A stretch of DNA of 64,000 bases from Maritalea mobilis (GTDB lineage Bacteria; Pseudomonadota; Alphaproteobacteria; Rhodobacterales; Rhodobacteraceae). This document shows, in pieces, positions 1 through 9,293 of the stretch (positions are counted from its first letter, which is position 1; every line of letters begins with the position of its first letter). The DNA lies in the NCBI RefSeq assembly GCF_019800885.1, contig NZ_JAHVKE010000002.1:744001-808000 (forward strand), written 5' to 3'. Position numbers and translations under genes: made by a program. The notes under the pieces were generated by a model. It was given only the letters and a program-made list of their open reading frames with translations, was not told the DNA's origin and searched no databases.

Positions 1-701
1 GCGATGCGCCGGATCATCCGCAAGTTCGCCGTCAGCGCCGTGAACACGTCCGCAAGGGCGAGCGGTACAAGGGCTGTGACCGTCGCCACTTGCCGCGCCG
101 CGGCCTCGACCTCGCGCGTTGCAGCAGCGTCGAGCGGGGCCAGCAACTGCGTCTCGGTCAGCGCGAAGAGGCTGGTGACGTCGAACACGTCCCCGCGCTG
201 GCGTTCGACCGTCTCGCGCCCGAGGCGCAACTCCGCCCGCCCGCGATACAGGCCGGTCAGCCGGTCCACGACCGCTCGCCCGTCCTTCAGATCGCCCGAG
301 GCCAATGCGCTTTCGGCCTGCCGATGAAGGGCGTCCAATCGCCCGAGGCGCGAAAAAGCCGCCAACTCGCGCAGCGCAATGATCGCAAGGGTGCCGATGA
401 CGACCGCGATGAGACCGGTCGCCGTCCATCCGAGGATCGGGTTGGTCGCCAGAAGGCCCGTCACGAACTCCCACGCGGCCAGCGAGACGACGAACCCGAT
501 CAGCGCGGTCAGCGCCGCCCAGAACCAGCGCGCGACGCGCGAGGGTTTGCGCGCGCCCAAGGTCGCAACCACCTGCATCGCGCGGCCTTCGGGGGCGCTG
601 CCGGGCAGATCGGGGACCGGGTCGGCTGCTTCGGGGCCTTGTCGCGATGCCGCCTCGTCTTCGTCCAGTTCGATCAGGACCGGGCCTTTGCGTTCGCTCA
701 T
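1..701 (-). CDS. ycjF: YcjF/DUF697-type inner-membrane protein (3' end outside window)
   Basis: The reading frame starts at ATG 701 (preceded by GAGGACGGAAAG) and runs off the left edge, so only about 233 N-terminal codons are visible. After an acidic, disordered-looking N-terminus (MSERKGPVLIELDEDEAA) come two hydrophobic segments near residues 60-80 and 90-110, then a soluble region rich in Arg and Glu. This matches TIGR01620/DUF697 proteins, which sit next to YcjX in many proteobacteria. Only 10 bases separate it from the upstream ycjX stop, so the two are almost certainly one operon. The biochemical role is unknown; a link to envelope stress is known for the E. coli homologues. The family call rests on architecture and neighbour. 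Confidence 0.8.
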   Translation of the reverse strand, partial: MSERKGPVLIELDEDEAASRQGPEAADPVPDLPGSAPEGRAMQVVATLGARKPSRVARWFWAALTALIGFVVSLAAWEFVTGLLATNPILGWTATGLIAVVIGTLAIIALRELAAFSRLGRLDALHRQAESALASGDLKDGRAVVDRLTGLYRGRAELRLGRETVERQRGDVFDVTSLFALTETQLLAPLDAAATREVEAAARQVATVTALVPLALADVFTALTANLRMIRRI

Positions 702-711
702 CTTTCCGTCC

Positions 712-2124
712 TCATCTCAGCCGGTCGCCCAGCAGGAACTCCGCCGCGCGGTCCAGCCGGATATGCGGCGGCCCCTCGCCCGGTCGCAGGCTGGACGGGG
801 CGGGCGCGAACCGCATCACGCCGTAATCGCCATCGAGCCAAGCCTCGGCCCCGTCCCGCGCGGGCGTCAGCAGGGCCGCCGGATCGGCGGGCAGGTCGCC
901 GGGATGAAGCGCCGCCTGTTTGCCGGTTTCTTCCAGCACGCCCCGAACGACCCCGAGGTCGTCGCCGTTCACCCGCCGCGTTTCCTCGACCGTTGCGCGC
1001 AGGGCGGCGATGGCCATGGCCTGCGTCTCCGCCCCGCTGAAATCGGCGCGCCGCCGCGCCTCGGAGACCAGCGCCTCCATGATCGCGGCAAGGCGGGCGT
1101 GTTGTTCGTGGTGCAGATGGTCCGCCTTGGTCGCGGCAAAGAGGATGCGGTCCACCCGCTTGCCGAGGATCGCGGTCAGAAAGCTGTTTCGCCCAGGCCG
1201 GAACGCCCCGAGGATGCCGGCCAGCGCGCGGCGCAGATCCTCCAGCGCGGGCGGCCCGGAATGGATCGCGCCAAGCGCATCGACCAGGACGATCTGCCGG
1301 TCGATCCGGGCGAAGTGGTTGCGAAAGAACGGTTTGACGACCTGCGACTTGTAGGCCTCGTAGCGCCGGGCGAATTCGCGCGCCAGCGAACCGCGCGGGG
1401 CGGCGCTTGCGGGCAGCGGCGCAAAGGTCAGGGCGGGGCTGCCCTCTAGATCGCCGGGCAGAAGGAACCGGCCCGGCGTGCAATCGGAATAGCCGGCGTC
1501 GCGCGTGGCTTGCAGGTAGTCGGTCCAGCCACGGGCCAGCGCCGTGGCGGTGGGTTCGTCCAGCTTGTCGTCCGTTGCCGTCCGCTCGACCAGGGCGACA
1601 TAGGCCGTCCCCTCGGGCCGGGTGCGGGCAGCGGCAAGGGCCGCCTCGGACCACGCCGCGAAATCCTGTTCCAGCAGCGCGAGGTCCAACAGCCACTCGC
1701 CCGGGTAGTCCACGATATCGAGATGCACGGTGCGCGGCCCGGTCACTCCACCCAGCAGCCCCGTTGGCCGCACCCGCAGCGACAGGCGCAGTTCCGAGAC
1801 CGAGCGCGTGCTGTCCGGCCAGTACGGGGTCGGCCCCGTCATGGCGGCGAGGTGATCCTCGAAGGCGAAGCGCGGGACGGTATCGTCGGGTTGCGGTTGC
1901 AGGTAGGCGGCCTCGATCCGGCCGGATTGCGCGGCCTCCAGCCCCGGCATGCGGCCCCGGTCCAGCAGGTTCGCCACGAGCGAGGTGATGAACACCGTCT
2001 TGCCTGAGCGTGCGAGGCCCGTGACGCCCAACCGGATCACGGGTTCGAAGAAGGTTTCGGACACCGCCTGCGAAAGCCCCTCCACCCCGCGGCCCAACCC
2101 GTCTGCTACTCGTCCGATGACCAC
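712..2124 (-). CDS. ycjX: YcjX-like P-loop GTPase (DUF463)
   Basis: A 470-residue protein with a P-loop GLARSGKT at residues 36-43, directly after the motif RLGVTG, typical of the YcjX/DUF463 family of predicted GTPases. The family pairs with YcjF downstream, as here (10-base gap). The start is a GTG at 2124; no in-frame ATG lies nearby upstream, and AAGGACG precedes it. A second long open frame on the same strand covers nearly the same bases, but it is Arg/Gly-rich and has no motif. In enterobacteria this pair belongs to the phage-shock regulon; no PspF-type site is visible here. Upstream it faces truA divergently, with about 128 bases between. Confidence 0.88.
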   Translation of the reverse strand: MVIGRVADGLGRGVEGLSQAVSETFFEPVIRLGVTGLARSGKTVFITSLVANLLDRGRMPGLEAAQSGRIEAAYLQPQPDDTVPRFAFEDHLAAMTGPTPYWPDSTRSVSELRLSLRVRPTGLLGGVTGPRTVHLDIVDYPGEWLLDLALLEQDFAAWSEAALAAARTRPEGTAYVALVERTATDDKLDEPTATALARGWTDYLQATRDAGYSDCTPGRFLLPGDLEGSPALTFAPLPASAAPRGSLAREFARRYEAYKSQVVKPFFRNHFARIDRQIVLVDALGAIHSGPPALEDLRRALAGILGAFRPGRNSFLTAILGKRVDRILFAATKADHLHHEQHARLAAIMEALVSEARRRADFSGAETQAMAIAALRATVEETRRVNGDDLGVVRGVLEETGKQAALHPGDLPADPAALLTPARDGAEAWLDGDYGVMRFAPAPSSLRPGEGPPHIRLDRAAEFLLGDRLR

Positions 2125-2252
2125 GCCTTGGCGTCCTTTCCACTTCTTTGCCCTTGAGAATAGGCATTCGCAGGCGGCGTTTACAGGGGAGAAGACCGCG
2201 CGCGTCGTCAGGCCCCGTGGACGCCGCCCGCGCGATGCGCTAGCCGGTCGCC

Positions 2253-3026
2253 ATGCCGCGTTACGCCCTCAAAGTCGAATATAACGGCGCGCCCTTTGCC
2301 GGGTGGCAGCGCCAGGCCGACCAGCCCTCGGTCCAGGGTGCGATCGAGGCCGCCCTCGCCCGGTTGGAAAAGGACGTTCCTTCCATCGCGGCGGCGGGGC
2401 GTACGGATGCGGGCGTGCATGCCACGGGGCAGGTGGCGCAGTGCGATATGGCCCGCGACTGGGACCCGTTCCGCCTGTCCGAGGCGCTGAACTGGCACCT
2501 GAAACCCGCGCCCGTCGCCATCGTGGACTGCGCGCGCGTGGCCGACGATTGGCATGCGCGGTTCTCGGCGGTCGAACGGCGCTATACCTACCGCCTGATC
2601 GCGCGCCGCGCTCCTTTGGTCCATGACGCGGGGCTGGCTTGGCATGTGCGCGGCGATCTCGACCCCGCGCCGATGGCCGAGGCGGCTAGGGCGTTGATCG
2701 GCAAGCACGACTTCACGACGTTCCGCGCCTCGATCTGCCAGGCCGCCAGCCCGGTCAAGACACTGGACGAGGTGGTGGTGGACCCGGTCGATCTGCCCCA
2801 TGGCCGCGAGATCCGCTTTCACCTGCGGGCGCGGTCTTTCCTGCACAACCAGGTGCGGTCCATCGTGGGCACCCTGGAACGCGTCGGCGCCGGGGCCTGG
2901 CCGCCCGCACGCGTGGCCGAGGCGTTGGCGGCCTGTGATCGCGCCGCCTGCGGTCCGGTCGCCCCGCCTGAGGGCCTTTACCTGACCGGGGTTGGCTACC
3001 CCGACGACCCCTTCGCGAAAGGTTGA
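2253..3026 (+). CDS. truA: tRNA pseudouridine(38-40) synthase TruA
   Basis: A 257-residue protein of normal TruA length that isomerises uridines 38-40 in the anticodon arm of many tRNAs. The family motif [14 protein letters not shown] is at residues 47-60 with catalytic Asp52. The N-terminal [12 protein letters not shown] and the C-terminal [13 protein letters not shown] motifs are intact. The start is ATG 2253. The selD fusion starts 4 bases after its stop, so the two are probably cotranscribed. Nothing unusual is seen. Confidence 0.96.
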   Translation: MPRYALKVEYNGAPFAGWQRQADQPSVQGAIEAALARLEKDVPSIAAAGRTDAGVHATGQVAQCDMARDWDPFRLSEALNWHLKPAPVAIVDCARVADDWHARFSAVERRYTYRLIARRAPLVHDAGLAWHVRGDLDPAPMAEAARALIGKHDFTTFRASICQAASPVKTLDEVVVDPVDLPHGREIRFHLRARSFLHNQVRSIVGTLERVGAGAWPPARVAEALAACDRAACGPVAPPEGLYLTGVGYPDDPFAKG

Positions 3027-3030
3027 GACG

Positions 3031-5202
3031 ATGGAAACCGGTCCTGTCCCCCTTGTCAAAGACCTGCTCTTCGTGGGCGGGGGCCATTCGCATGCGCTTG
3101 CCTTGCGCAAATGGGGGATGAACCCGGTGCCCGGCGTGCGGGTCACGGTGGTCAATCCCGGCCCGACCGCCCCCTATTCGGGCATGTTGCCGGGCCATAT
3201 CGCAGGGCATTACGACCGCGACGCGCTGGAGATCGACCTTGTCCGCCTGGCGCGCTTCGCCGGGGCGCGGCTGATCTGCGACCGGGCTATCGCGTTGGAC
3301 GCCTCGGCCAAGACCGTGACGCTCGCGGGGGGGCGGGTGCTGCGCTACGACATCTGCTCTCTCGATATCGGGATCACGTCTGAAATGCCGTCGCTTCCGG
3401 GCTTTGCCGCGCATGGCGTGGCCGCCAAGCCCCTGGCGCGTTTCGCCGACCGGTGGGCCGAGGTTTGCGCGGGGACCGGGCCGATCAGGATCGCTGTCAT
3501 CGGGGGCGGCGTGGCGGGCTGCGAAGTGGCCATGGCCTGCGCACATCGCATGAAGACGGTGGGGCGGGCGGCCGAGATCTGCGTTATCGACCGCGGCACG
3601 ATCCTGAACAGCGTGGTCCCGGCGGCCCGCCAACACTTGCTGAAGGCGCTGAGGGACTGGGGGATCACGCGGCACGAGGGCGTCGCCCCGGCAGAAGTCA
3701 CGGCAAGCGACATCCGGCTGGAGGACGGCCGCCGCATCCCCTCGGACCTGACGCTTGGCACCGCCGCCGCCCTGCCGCAGGCCTGGGTGGCCGAGACGGG
3801 GCTGGAGGTGAAGGATGGCTTCCTCGTCGTTGATAAATACCTGCGCTCGGTCAGCGATCCGACGATCTATGCCGCCGGGGACTGTGTCCATTTCGCCCCC
3901 GACCCGCGCCCCAAGGCAGGCGTCTACGCCGTGCGCGCTGCGCCGATCCTTGCCCACAACCTGCGCGCCGACCTGATCGGGGCGCAGCGCCGCGCGTTCA
4001 AGCCGCAGGGCGATTTCCTGAAACTCATCTCGATGGGCGATCAGCGCGCCGTGGCCGAGAAGGCGGGGTTTGCCGTGGCGGGCGGGGCGCTGTGGCATTG
4101 GAAGAACTCCATCGACCAGAAATTCATGGAGAAGTTTCGCCAGCTGCCCCGGATGGAGGCCCCCCGTCCGCCCGCCAACGCGGCCAAGGGCGTGGCGGCC
4201 GAGATGTCAGGACCCGCGCCATGCGGCGGCTGCGGGGCCAAGCTGGGCGCCGGGGCGCTGTCGAACGTGCTGACGGGCCTGCCCTCGGCCAATCGCAAGG
4301 ACGTGGAGCGCGTGCCGGGCGACGATGCGGCCGTGCTGGTGATGGGCAAGACGCGGCAGGCGATCTCGACCGACCATTTGCGCGCCTTCGCGCTCGACCC
4401 GGCCTTGGTGGCGCGCGTGGCGGCGATCCATGCACTCGGCGATGTCTGGGCGATGGGGGCGGTCCCGCAATCGGCCCTGGCCAATGTGATCCTGCCCCGC
4501 ATGGCGACCCACATGCAGGGGGCATGGCTGGACGAGGTCATGGCTGCCGCAGCCGACGTCTTTGCCGCCGAAGGGGCCGAGGTGGTCGGTGGCCACAGCT
4601 CGATGGGATCGGAACTGACCGTGGGGTTCACGGTCACCGGCCTTCTGGATGGACCCGCCGTCACGCTGACGGGCGCGCAAGCGGGCGACGCGCTGATCCT
4701 GACCAAGCCGCTTGGAACCGGCGTCATCCTCGCCGCCGAGATGCAGGCGAAAGCCCCCGGCGACCAGGTCATGGCGGCCTGGGCGGCGATGGCCCGCCCG
4801 CAGGGCGACGCGGCGACGCTGTTGGCGCCGCTGGCCCATGCGATGACGGATGTGACGGGCTTCGGCCTGGCTGGGCACTTGTCGAATATCTGCACGGCCT
4901 CGGGCGTCGGCGCGCGGGTGGACGTCTCCGCCCTCCCGCTGCTGGACGGGGCCGAGGTGCTGGCCGATCGTGGCATCCGCTCGACGCTGTACCCGCAGAA
5001 TCGCGCCGCCCTTCAATGGACGGTCACGGCCCCGGAGAGCCCGCGCGCCGATCTGTGCTTCGACCCGCAAACCGCTGGCGGCTTGCTGGCCGCGCTGCCC
5101 GAAGCCGATGCGACCAAGGTTCTGCCCAGGATCCGCGCGCTTGGCCATGACGCGGCGATCATCGGTGTCGTGACCGAGGGGGCGGGGATCACGCTCGCCT
5201 GA
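3031..5202 (+). CDS. selD: Bifunctional NDH-2-like FAD oxidoreductase / selenide, water dikinase SelD fusion
   Basis: A 723-residue two-domain protein. Residues ~1-370 are a pyridine nucleotide-disulfide oxidoreductase-like domain: FAD-binding FVGGGHSHA near residue 12, a second Rossmann motif IAVIGGGVAGCEVA near 155, and YAAGDCVHF near 290. Residues ~391-723 are SelD, which makes selenophosphate from selenide and ATP. Its active site reads PCGGCGAK, with Cys401 and Lys404 in the positions of E. coli Cys17 and Lys20, so the synthase looks competent and uses Cys rather than selenocysteine. I chose ATG 3031 because GAAAGG lies 8-13 bases upstream; an ATG at 2992 would overlap truA. The fusion is known in other bacteria. 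No selA, selB or selU is in the window, so the use of the selenophosphate is not shown. Confidence 0.93.
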   Translation: METGPVPLVKDLLFVGGGHSHALALRKWGMNPVPGVRVTVVNPGPTAPYSGMLPGHIAGHYDRDALEIDLVRLARFAGARLICDRAIALDASAKTVTLAGGRVLRYDICSLDIGITSEMPSLPGFAAHGVAAKPLARFADRWAEVCAGTGPIRIAVIGGGVAGCEVAMACAHRMKTVGRAAEICVIDRGTILNSVVPAARQHLLKALRDWGITRHEGVAPAEVTASDIRLEDGRRIPSDLTLGTAAALPQAWVAETGLEVKDGFLVVDKYLRSVSDPTIYAAGDCVHFAPDPRPKAGVYAVRAAPILAHNLRADLIGAQRRAFKPQGDFLKLISMGDQRAVAEKAGFAVAGGALWHWKNSIDQKFMEKFRQLPRMEAPRPPANAAKGVAAEMSGPAPCGGCGAKLGAGALSNVLTGLPSANRKDVERVPGDDAAVLVMGKTRQAISTDHLRAFALDPALVARVAAIHALGDVWAMGAVPQSALANVILPRMATHMQGAWLDEVMAAAADVFAAEGAEVVGGHSSMGSELTVGFTVTGLLDGPAVTLTGAQAGDALILTKPLGTGVILAAEMQAKAPGDQVMAAWAAMARPQGDAATLLAPLAHAMTDVTGFGLAGHLSNICTASGVGARVDVSALPLLDGAEVLADRGIRSTLYPQNRAALQWTVTAPESPRADLCFDPQTAGGLLAALPEADATKVLPRIRALGHDAAIIGVVTEGAGITLA

Positions 5203-5205
5203 GCG

Positions 5206-5640
5206 TCACAACGCGCGGTCCAGTTTCGTCGTCAGGTGGATCAGGCTTTCGGAGCTTTTCACGCCGTCGATCTCGCCGATCCGGTCCAGCACGGCATCGA
5301 GCGCCGTCGTGGTCGGCGCGGCAACCTCCAGCAACAAATCCACCCGGCCCGAGGTGGTGTGAATGCGCTCGACCTCGGCCACTGCGCGCAAGCGCGACAG
5401 GATGGCGGCCTGGCTGCGCGGTTCGATCGTCAACAGGACCGAGGCACGGATACGGCCCGCGCGCGCCGCTTCCCCCAGCTTGAGGGTGTAACCCGCGATC
5501 ACGCCGGAGTTTTCCAGCCGTTCCAGCCGCGCCTGAAGCGTTGAACGCGCCACCTTCATCTTGCGCGCCATCACGGCGACCGACATCCGCGCATCGCCCG
5601 CCAGCAGGCGCAGGATATCCCTGTCGATCTCATCCATCAT
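5206..5640 (-). CDS. Lrp/AsnC-family transcriptional regulator
   Basis: A 144-residue protein with an N-terminal winged helix-turn-helix (DRDILRLLAGDARMSVAVMA onward, residues ~5-60) and a C-terminal RAM/AsnC ligand-binding domain containing TTSGRVDLLLEVAAP. It is divergent from a PLP-dependent decarboxylase, with 123 bases between that hold a nested dyad. By analogy with other Lrp-type local regulators it probably controls that gene and itself in response to an amino acid or polyamine; the ligand is unknown. Start ATG 5640 is followed by a second ATG at 5637, and either could be used. Its stop lies 3 bases from the convergent selD stop. Confidence 0.9.
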   Translation of the reverse strand: MMDEIDRDILRLLAGDARMSVAVMARKMKVARSTLQARLERLENSGVIAGYTLKLGEAARAGRIRASVLLTIEPRSQAAILSRLRAVAEVERIHTTSGRVDLLLEVAAPTTTALDAVLDRIGEIDGVKSSESLIHLTTKLDRAL

Positions 5641-5659
5641 CAGAATTGCCCGTCATTTC

Positions 5660-5700
5660 GTCACTTTGCCGGCACCTTTGCGCAAATTGTTCAAAGTGAC
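5660..5700. promoter_or_regulatory. Nested inverted repeat, probable Lrp-type operator
   Basis: Perfect 9-base arms GTCACTTTG (5660-5668) and CAAAGTGAC (5692-5700) flank a nearly concentric 10-base palindrome TTTGCGCAAA (5677-5686). The element lies between the start codons of the divergent Lrp gene and decarboxylase. The symmetry is read directly; assigning it to this Lrp protein is inference. Confidence 0.55.
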
Positions 5701-5763
5701 CAGTGAAACCGCCGGTTTTGCGCGGCATCCTTTTCTTGCGAGCAGCCCAACAGGAGACGCGCA

Positions 5764-6903
5764 ATGACCGTCACCCGCCCTTTCCACATGACGCCCAAGT
5801 CTTACCTCGTGGCCGAGCAGCCCGATGACCCGGTGCTGTTCCTGTCGCCCGAGATCCTGGCGCAGACGGCGCGGCGGTTCCTCGACGGGTTTCCCGGCCT
5901 CGTCACCTACGCTGTCAAGGCCAACGCGGCAGGCCCGGTGGTCGAGAACCTCGCCCGCGCGGGCCTCACGGCCTTCGACGTGGCCTCGCCCGCCGAGATC
6001 GCGCTGGTGCGGTCCATCGCGCCCGAGGCGGCGCTGCATTACAACAACCCCGTGCGGTCCTGCGCCGAGATCGACGCAGCCATCGGCATGGGCGTGACCT
6101 CCTACTCGATCGACGATGCGGGCGAATTCGCCAAGCTGGTCGAGGAGGGCGTCCAGCCCGGTGCCGAGATGACCGTGCGCTTCAAACTGCCGGTCGCGGG
6201 CGCGGCCTATGATTTCGGCGAGAAATTCGGCGCATCGCCCGAGGCCGCGACCGATCTGCTCCGCGCCGTGGCCAAGGCCGGGTATCGCCCGTCGCTCACC
6301 TTCCATCCCGGAACGCAGTGCACTGACCCCGAGGCTTGGGTCAGCTATATCTTCGCGGCGGCCGAGATCGCGCACAAGGCGGGTGTCACCCTCGACCGTC
6401 TGAATGTCGGCGGCGGATTCCCGTCGCGCCGGATGCAGGCGGATACGCCGCTGCTGGAGGCGATTTTCGACGCCATCGGACGCGCGGTCACGCGGGTCTT
6501 CGGCGATGCCCGCCCCGCCTTGGTCTGCGAACCGGGCCGCGCGATGGTGGCCGAGTCGGTCAGCCTTGCCCTGCGGGTAAAGGCGCTGCGCCCCGGCATG
6601 GTCTACCTCAACGATGGCATCTACGGGGCGCTGGCGGAACAACCCGTCATGGGCATGACCGACCGCCTGAGCGTTATGGCCCCGGATGGCGAGCTGCGCT
6701 GCGCGGCGCCTGTCCCGCGCCTGATCTGGGGGCCGACTTGCGACAGCCTCGACCGCATTCCGGGCGACGTCGCCCTGCCCGGTGACCTGGCCGAGGGGGA
6801 CTATTTGCTGATCCACGGGATGGGGGCCTATTCCACCGCGACGATCACGCGATTCAACGGCTACGGGGCGATGCGGATGGCCACGGTGCGCAGCCTCGCG
6901 TGA
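5764..6903 (+). CDS. Fold-III PLP-dependent decarboxylase (ornithine/lysine decarboxylase-like)
   Basis: A 379-residue protein of the alanine-racemase-fold decarboxylases (eukaryotic-type ornithine decarboxylase group). PLP-binding Lys52 lies in VTYAVKAN, the glycine-rich loop LNVGGGFPS sits near residue 218, CEPGRAMVAES binds phosphate, and WGPTCDSLD carries the second-subunit catalytic Cys326. This indicates removal of CO2 from ornithine or lysine to give putrescine or cadaverine. The exact substrate cannot be read from sequence, and diaminopimelate decarboxylase is less likely given the length and CDSLD motif. Start ATG 5764 follows AACAGGAGACGCGCA. It is divergent from an Lrp regulator that probably controls it. 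Confidence 0.87.
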   Translation: MTVTRPFHMTPKSYLVAEQPDDPVLFLSPEILAQTARRFLDGFPGLVTYAVKANAAGPVVENLARAGLTAFDVASPAEIALVRSIAPEAALHYNNPVRSCAEIDAAIGMGVTSYSIDDAGEFAKLVEEGVQPGAEMTVRFKLPVAGAAYDFGEKFGASPEAATDLLRAVAKAGYRPSLTFHPGTQCTDPEAWVSYIFAAAEIAHKAGVTLDRLNVGGGFPSRRMQADTPLLEAIFDAIGRAVTRVFGDARPALVCEPGRAMVAESVSLALRVKALRPGMVYLNDGIYGALAEQPVMGMTDRLSVMAPDGELRCAAPVPRLIWGPTCDSLDRIPGDVALPGDLAEGDYLLIHGMGAYSTATITRFNGYGAMRMATVRSLA

Positions 6904-6989
6904 CGCTGACCTCGCGCGCCCTCTGGACAGGGCCGCGCATGCCCCTACTGTCCGATCCAAGGTGATCGTGTGGACATGGGACGACAGGC

Positions 6990-9293
6990 ATGACGAAATT
7001 CGGCAGCAGCCAACCGGTGACGCGGCTTGAAGATACCCGGTTCTTGACCGGCAAGGGGCGCTATATCGACGACAACGCCCCCGAAGGCGCGCTGCGATCC
7101 TTCGTGTTTCGCAGTACGCAGGCCCATGGCGACATCACGACGCTGGATGTGTCGGACGCGCGCGAGGCGCCCGGTGTGCGGGCCGTCTACACCGCCGCCG
7201 ATCTGGCCGCGCACGGTCTGAAGAACGCGATGCGCTTCTCGACGGTCGCGAACCAGGATGGCAGCAAGGGCGCCGCGCCTGACCGGACGATCCTGGCCGA
7301 GGGGCGCGTGCGTTTTGTCGGTGAACCCGTGGCCTTCATCGTGGCCGAGACCCTGGCCGAGGCGCGCGATGCCGCCGAGTTGATCGAGTTCGACATCGAC
7401 GAATTGCCGGTCAAGCTGGACCTTGCACCGGGCGGCCCCGCGATTCACCCCGAGGCCCCCGAGAACGTCGCCTACGACTGGGCCATCGGGGATGCCGACG
7501 CGACCGAGGCCGCGCTGGCGGCCTCGGCCCATCGCGTGACGCTGACGACCCATGACAACCGCATCATCGTCAACAGCCTCGAACCGCGTGGCTGCTACGC
7601 CGAGATGGAGGGTGGCCGTATCCACCTCGCCCTGAACGGCCAGGGGGTCTGGGGCCCGAAAAAGGACCTTTCCAAGTGGTTTGGCTGGGAGGCCGAGCGC
7701 GTCCACGTCACCACGCCCGACGTGGGCGGCGGGTTCGGAATGAAGGCCATGGGCTACCCCGAGCAGTTCCTTGTCTCGCTGGCCGCACGCGAATTGGGCC
7801 AGCCCGTGCACTGGATGGCCGAACGGACCGAGTCGATGCTGTCGGACAACGCGGGCCGCGATCTGGATGTGACCTGCGAGTTGGGCTTCGATGCGGATTA
7901 CAAGCTGACCGCCTATCGCGTGGACAGCGTCTCGAACCTCGGGGCCTACAACTCGCAATTCGGGCAGGGCATCCAGTCCTCGCTGTTCTCGAAGGTGCTG
8001 ACCGGCACCTACGACATCCAGACCGTGTTCATGCGCAACCGCGGCATCTATACCAACACGACGCAGGTCGATGCCTATCGCGGCGCGGGTCGCCCCGAGG
8101 CGATCTACGCGCTGGAGCGCGCGATGGACTACGCCGCGCGCGAGTTGGGCCTCGACCCGCTGGACCTACGCCGCCGCAATTTCATCAAGCCCGACCAGTT
8201 CCCCTATCGCTCGGCGACGGGCGAGCTGTACGACGTGGGCGATTTCCCCAAGCTGCTGGACCGTGCCGTGATCGAGGCCGATCTGGACGGGTTCGAGGAT
8301 CGCCGCGCCGGGTCCTATGGGCAGGGCCGGCTGCGGGGCCTTGGCGTCTGCTATTACATCGAGTCGATCCTCGGCGACCCGGACGAGACGGCGACCATCG
8401 AGCTGACCGAAGATGGCGCGCGCGTCTATGTCGGCACCCAGTCGAACGGGCAGGGGCATGAGACGGTCTATGCCCAACTGCTGCATGATCAGACGGGCCT
8501 GCCGCTCGACAAGATCGAAATCGTGCAGGGCGACAGCGACCGCATCGCCACGGGCGGTGGCACCGGCGGGTCACGTTCGGTCACGGTGCAGGGCATGGCG
8601 ATGCGCGCGGCCGGCACCGCGCTGATCGGCGGGCTGACCGAGTTCCTGGCTGAAGAGATGGAGCAGCGCGATATCAGTTTCGATGCGGAAGAGGGCGTGT
8701 TCCGCGCGCCGGGCTCGAACGTGGTCGTGACGCTGATCGAGGCGGCCGACCGCGCCCGCGCGGCAGGCAAGGCCGAGTTGTGCAGCGCGACCCGACACGA
8801 GGAATTGCCGGGCCGGTCCTACCCCAACGGGTGCCACGTGGCCGAGGTCGAGATCGACCGCGAAACCGGGGACACGCGCGTAGTGCGCTACACGGTGGTC
8901 GATGATTTCGGCAACCTGATGAACCCGCGCCTGGCCGAGGGGCAGGTCCATGGCGGCGTGGCCCAAGGCATCGGGCAGGCGATCATGGAGCGCGTGGTGT
9001 TCGACGAGGACGGTCAGCTTCTGACCGCGACCTTCATGGATTACGGGATGCCAAGGGCTGAGGATACGCCCTTCGTCGCGTTCCATACCGAACCGGTCCC
9101 CTCGATCATGAACCCGCTCGGCATGAAAGGCTGTGGCGAGGCCGGCACGGTGGGCGCGCTCGCCGCCGTCGCCAACGCGGTGCAGGATGCGCTCTGGCCG
9201 CTTGGCGTCCGGCAGGTGGACATGCCCTTCACGCCCTCGCGCGTCTGGGCGATGTTGCAGGATCAGACCGATGGGAAGATCGCGGCGGAGTAG
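6990..9293 (+). CDS. Xanthine dehydrogenase-family molybdopterin-binding large subunit (CoxL form II-like)
   Basis: A 767-residue large subunit of a molybdenum hydroxylase. The active-site loop near residue 361 reads AYRGAGR, the signature of form II (putative) CO dehydrogenase-like proteins rather than the AYxCSFR loop of true CO dehydrogenase. The moco-binding GGGFGMK (near 250) and the C-terminal GCGEAGT with the catalytic Glu are present. Such subunits normally work with an FAD subunit and a 2Fe-2S subunit, but neither is adjacent: a decarboxylase lies upstream and a DUF2235 gene downstream. It is probably an aldehyde or N-heterocycle oxidase that borrows partners from elsewhere. Substrate unknown. 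Confidence 0.88.
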   Translation: MTKFGSSQPVTRLEDTRFLTGKGRYIDDNAPEGALRSFVFRSTQAHGDITTLDVSDAREAPGVRAVYTAADLAAHGLKNAMRFSTVANQDGSKGAAPDRTILAEGRVRFVGEPVAFIVAETLAEARDAAELIEFDIDELPVKLDLAPGGPAIHPEAPENVAYDWAIGDADATEAALAASAHRVTLTTHDNRIIVNSLEPRGCYAEMEGGRIHLALNGQGVWGPKKDLSKWFGWEAERVHVTTPDVGGGFGMKAMGYPEQFLVSLAARELGQPVHWMAERTESMLSDNAGRDLDVTCELGFDADYKLTAYRVDSVSNLGAYNSQFGQGIQSSLFSKVLTGTYDIQTVFMRNRGIYTNTTQVDAYRGAGRPEAIYALERAMDYAARELGLDPLDLRRRNFIKPDQFPYRSATGELYDVGDFPKLLDRAVIEADLDGFEDRRAGSYGQGRLRGLGVCYYIESILGDPDETATIELTEDGARVYVGTQSNGQGHETVYAQLLHDQTGLPLDKIEIVQGDSDRIATGGGTGGSRSVTVQGMAMRAAGTALIGGLTEFLAEEMEQRDISFDAEEGVFRAPGSNVVVTLIEAADRARAAGKAELCSATRHEELPGRSYPNGCHVAEVEIDRETGDTRVVRYTVVDDFGNLMNPRLAEGQVHGGVAQGIGQAIMERVVFDEDGQLLTATFMDYGMPRAEDTPFVAFHTEPVPSIMNPLGMKGCGEAGTVGALAAVANAVQDALWPLGVRQVDMPFTPSRVWAMLQDQTDGKIAAE

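Noticed and set aside
698-2167. A 489-codon frame on the same strand as ycjX
   Set aside because: Out of frame with the P-loop protein; Arg/Gly-rich and without motifs.
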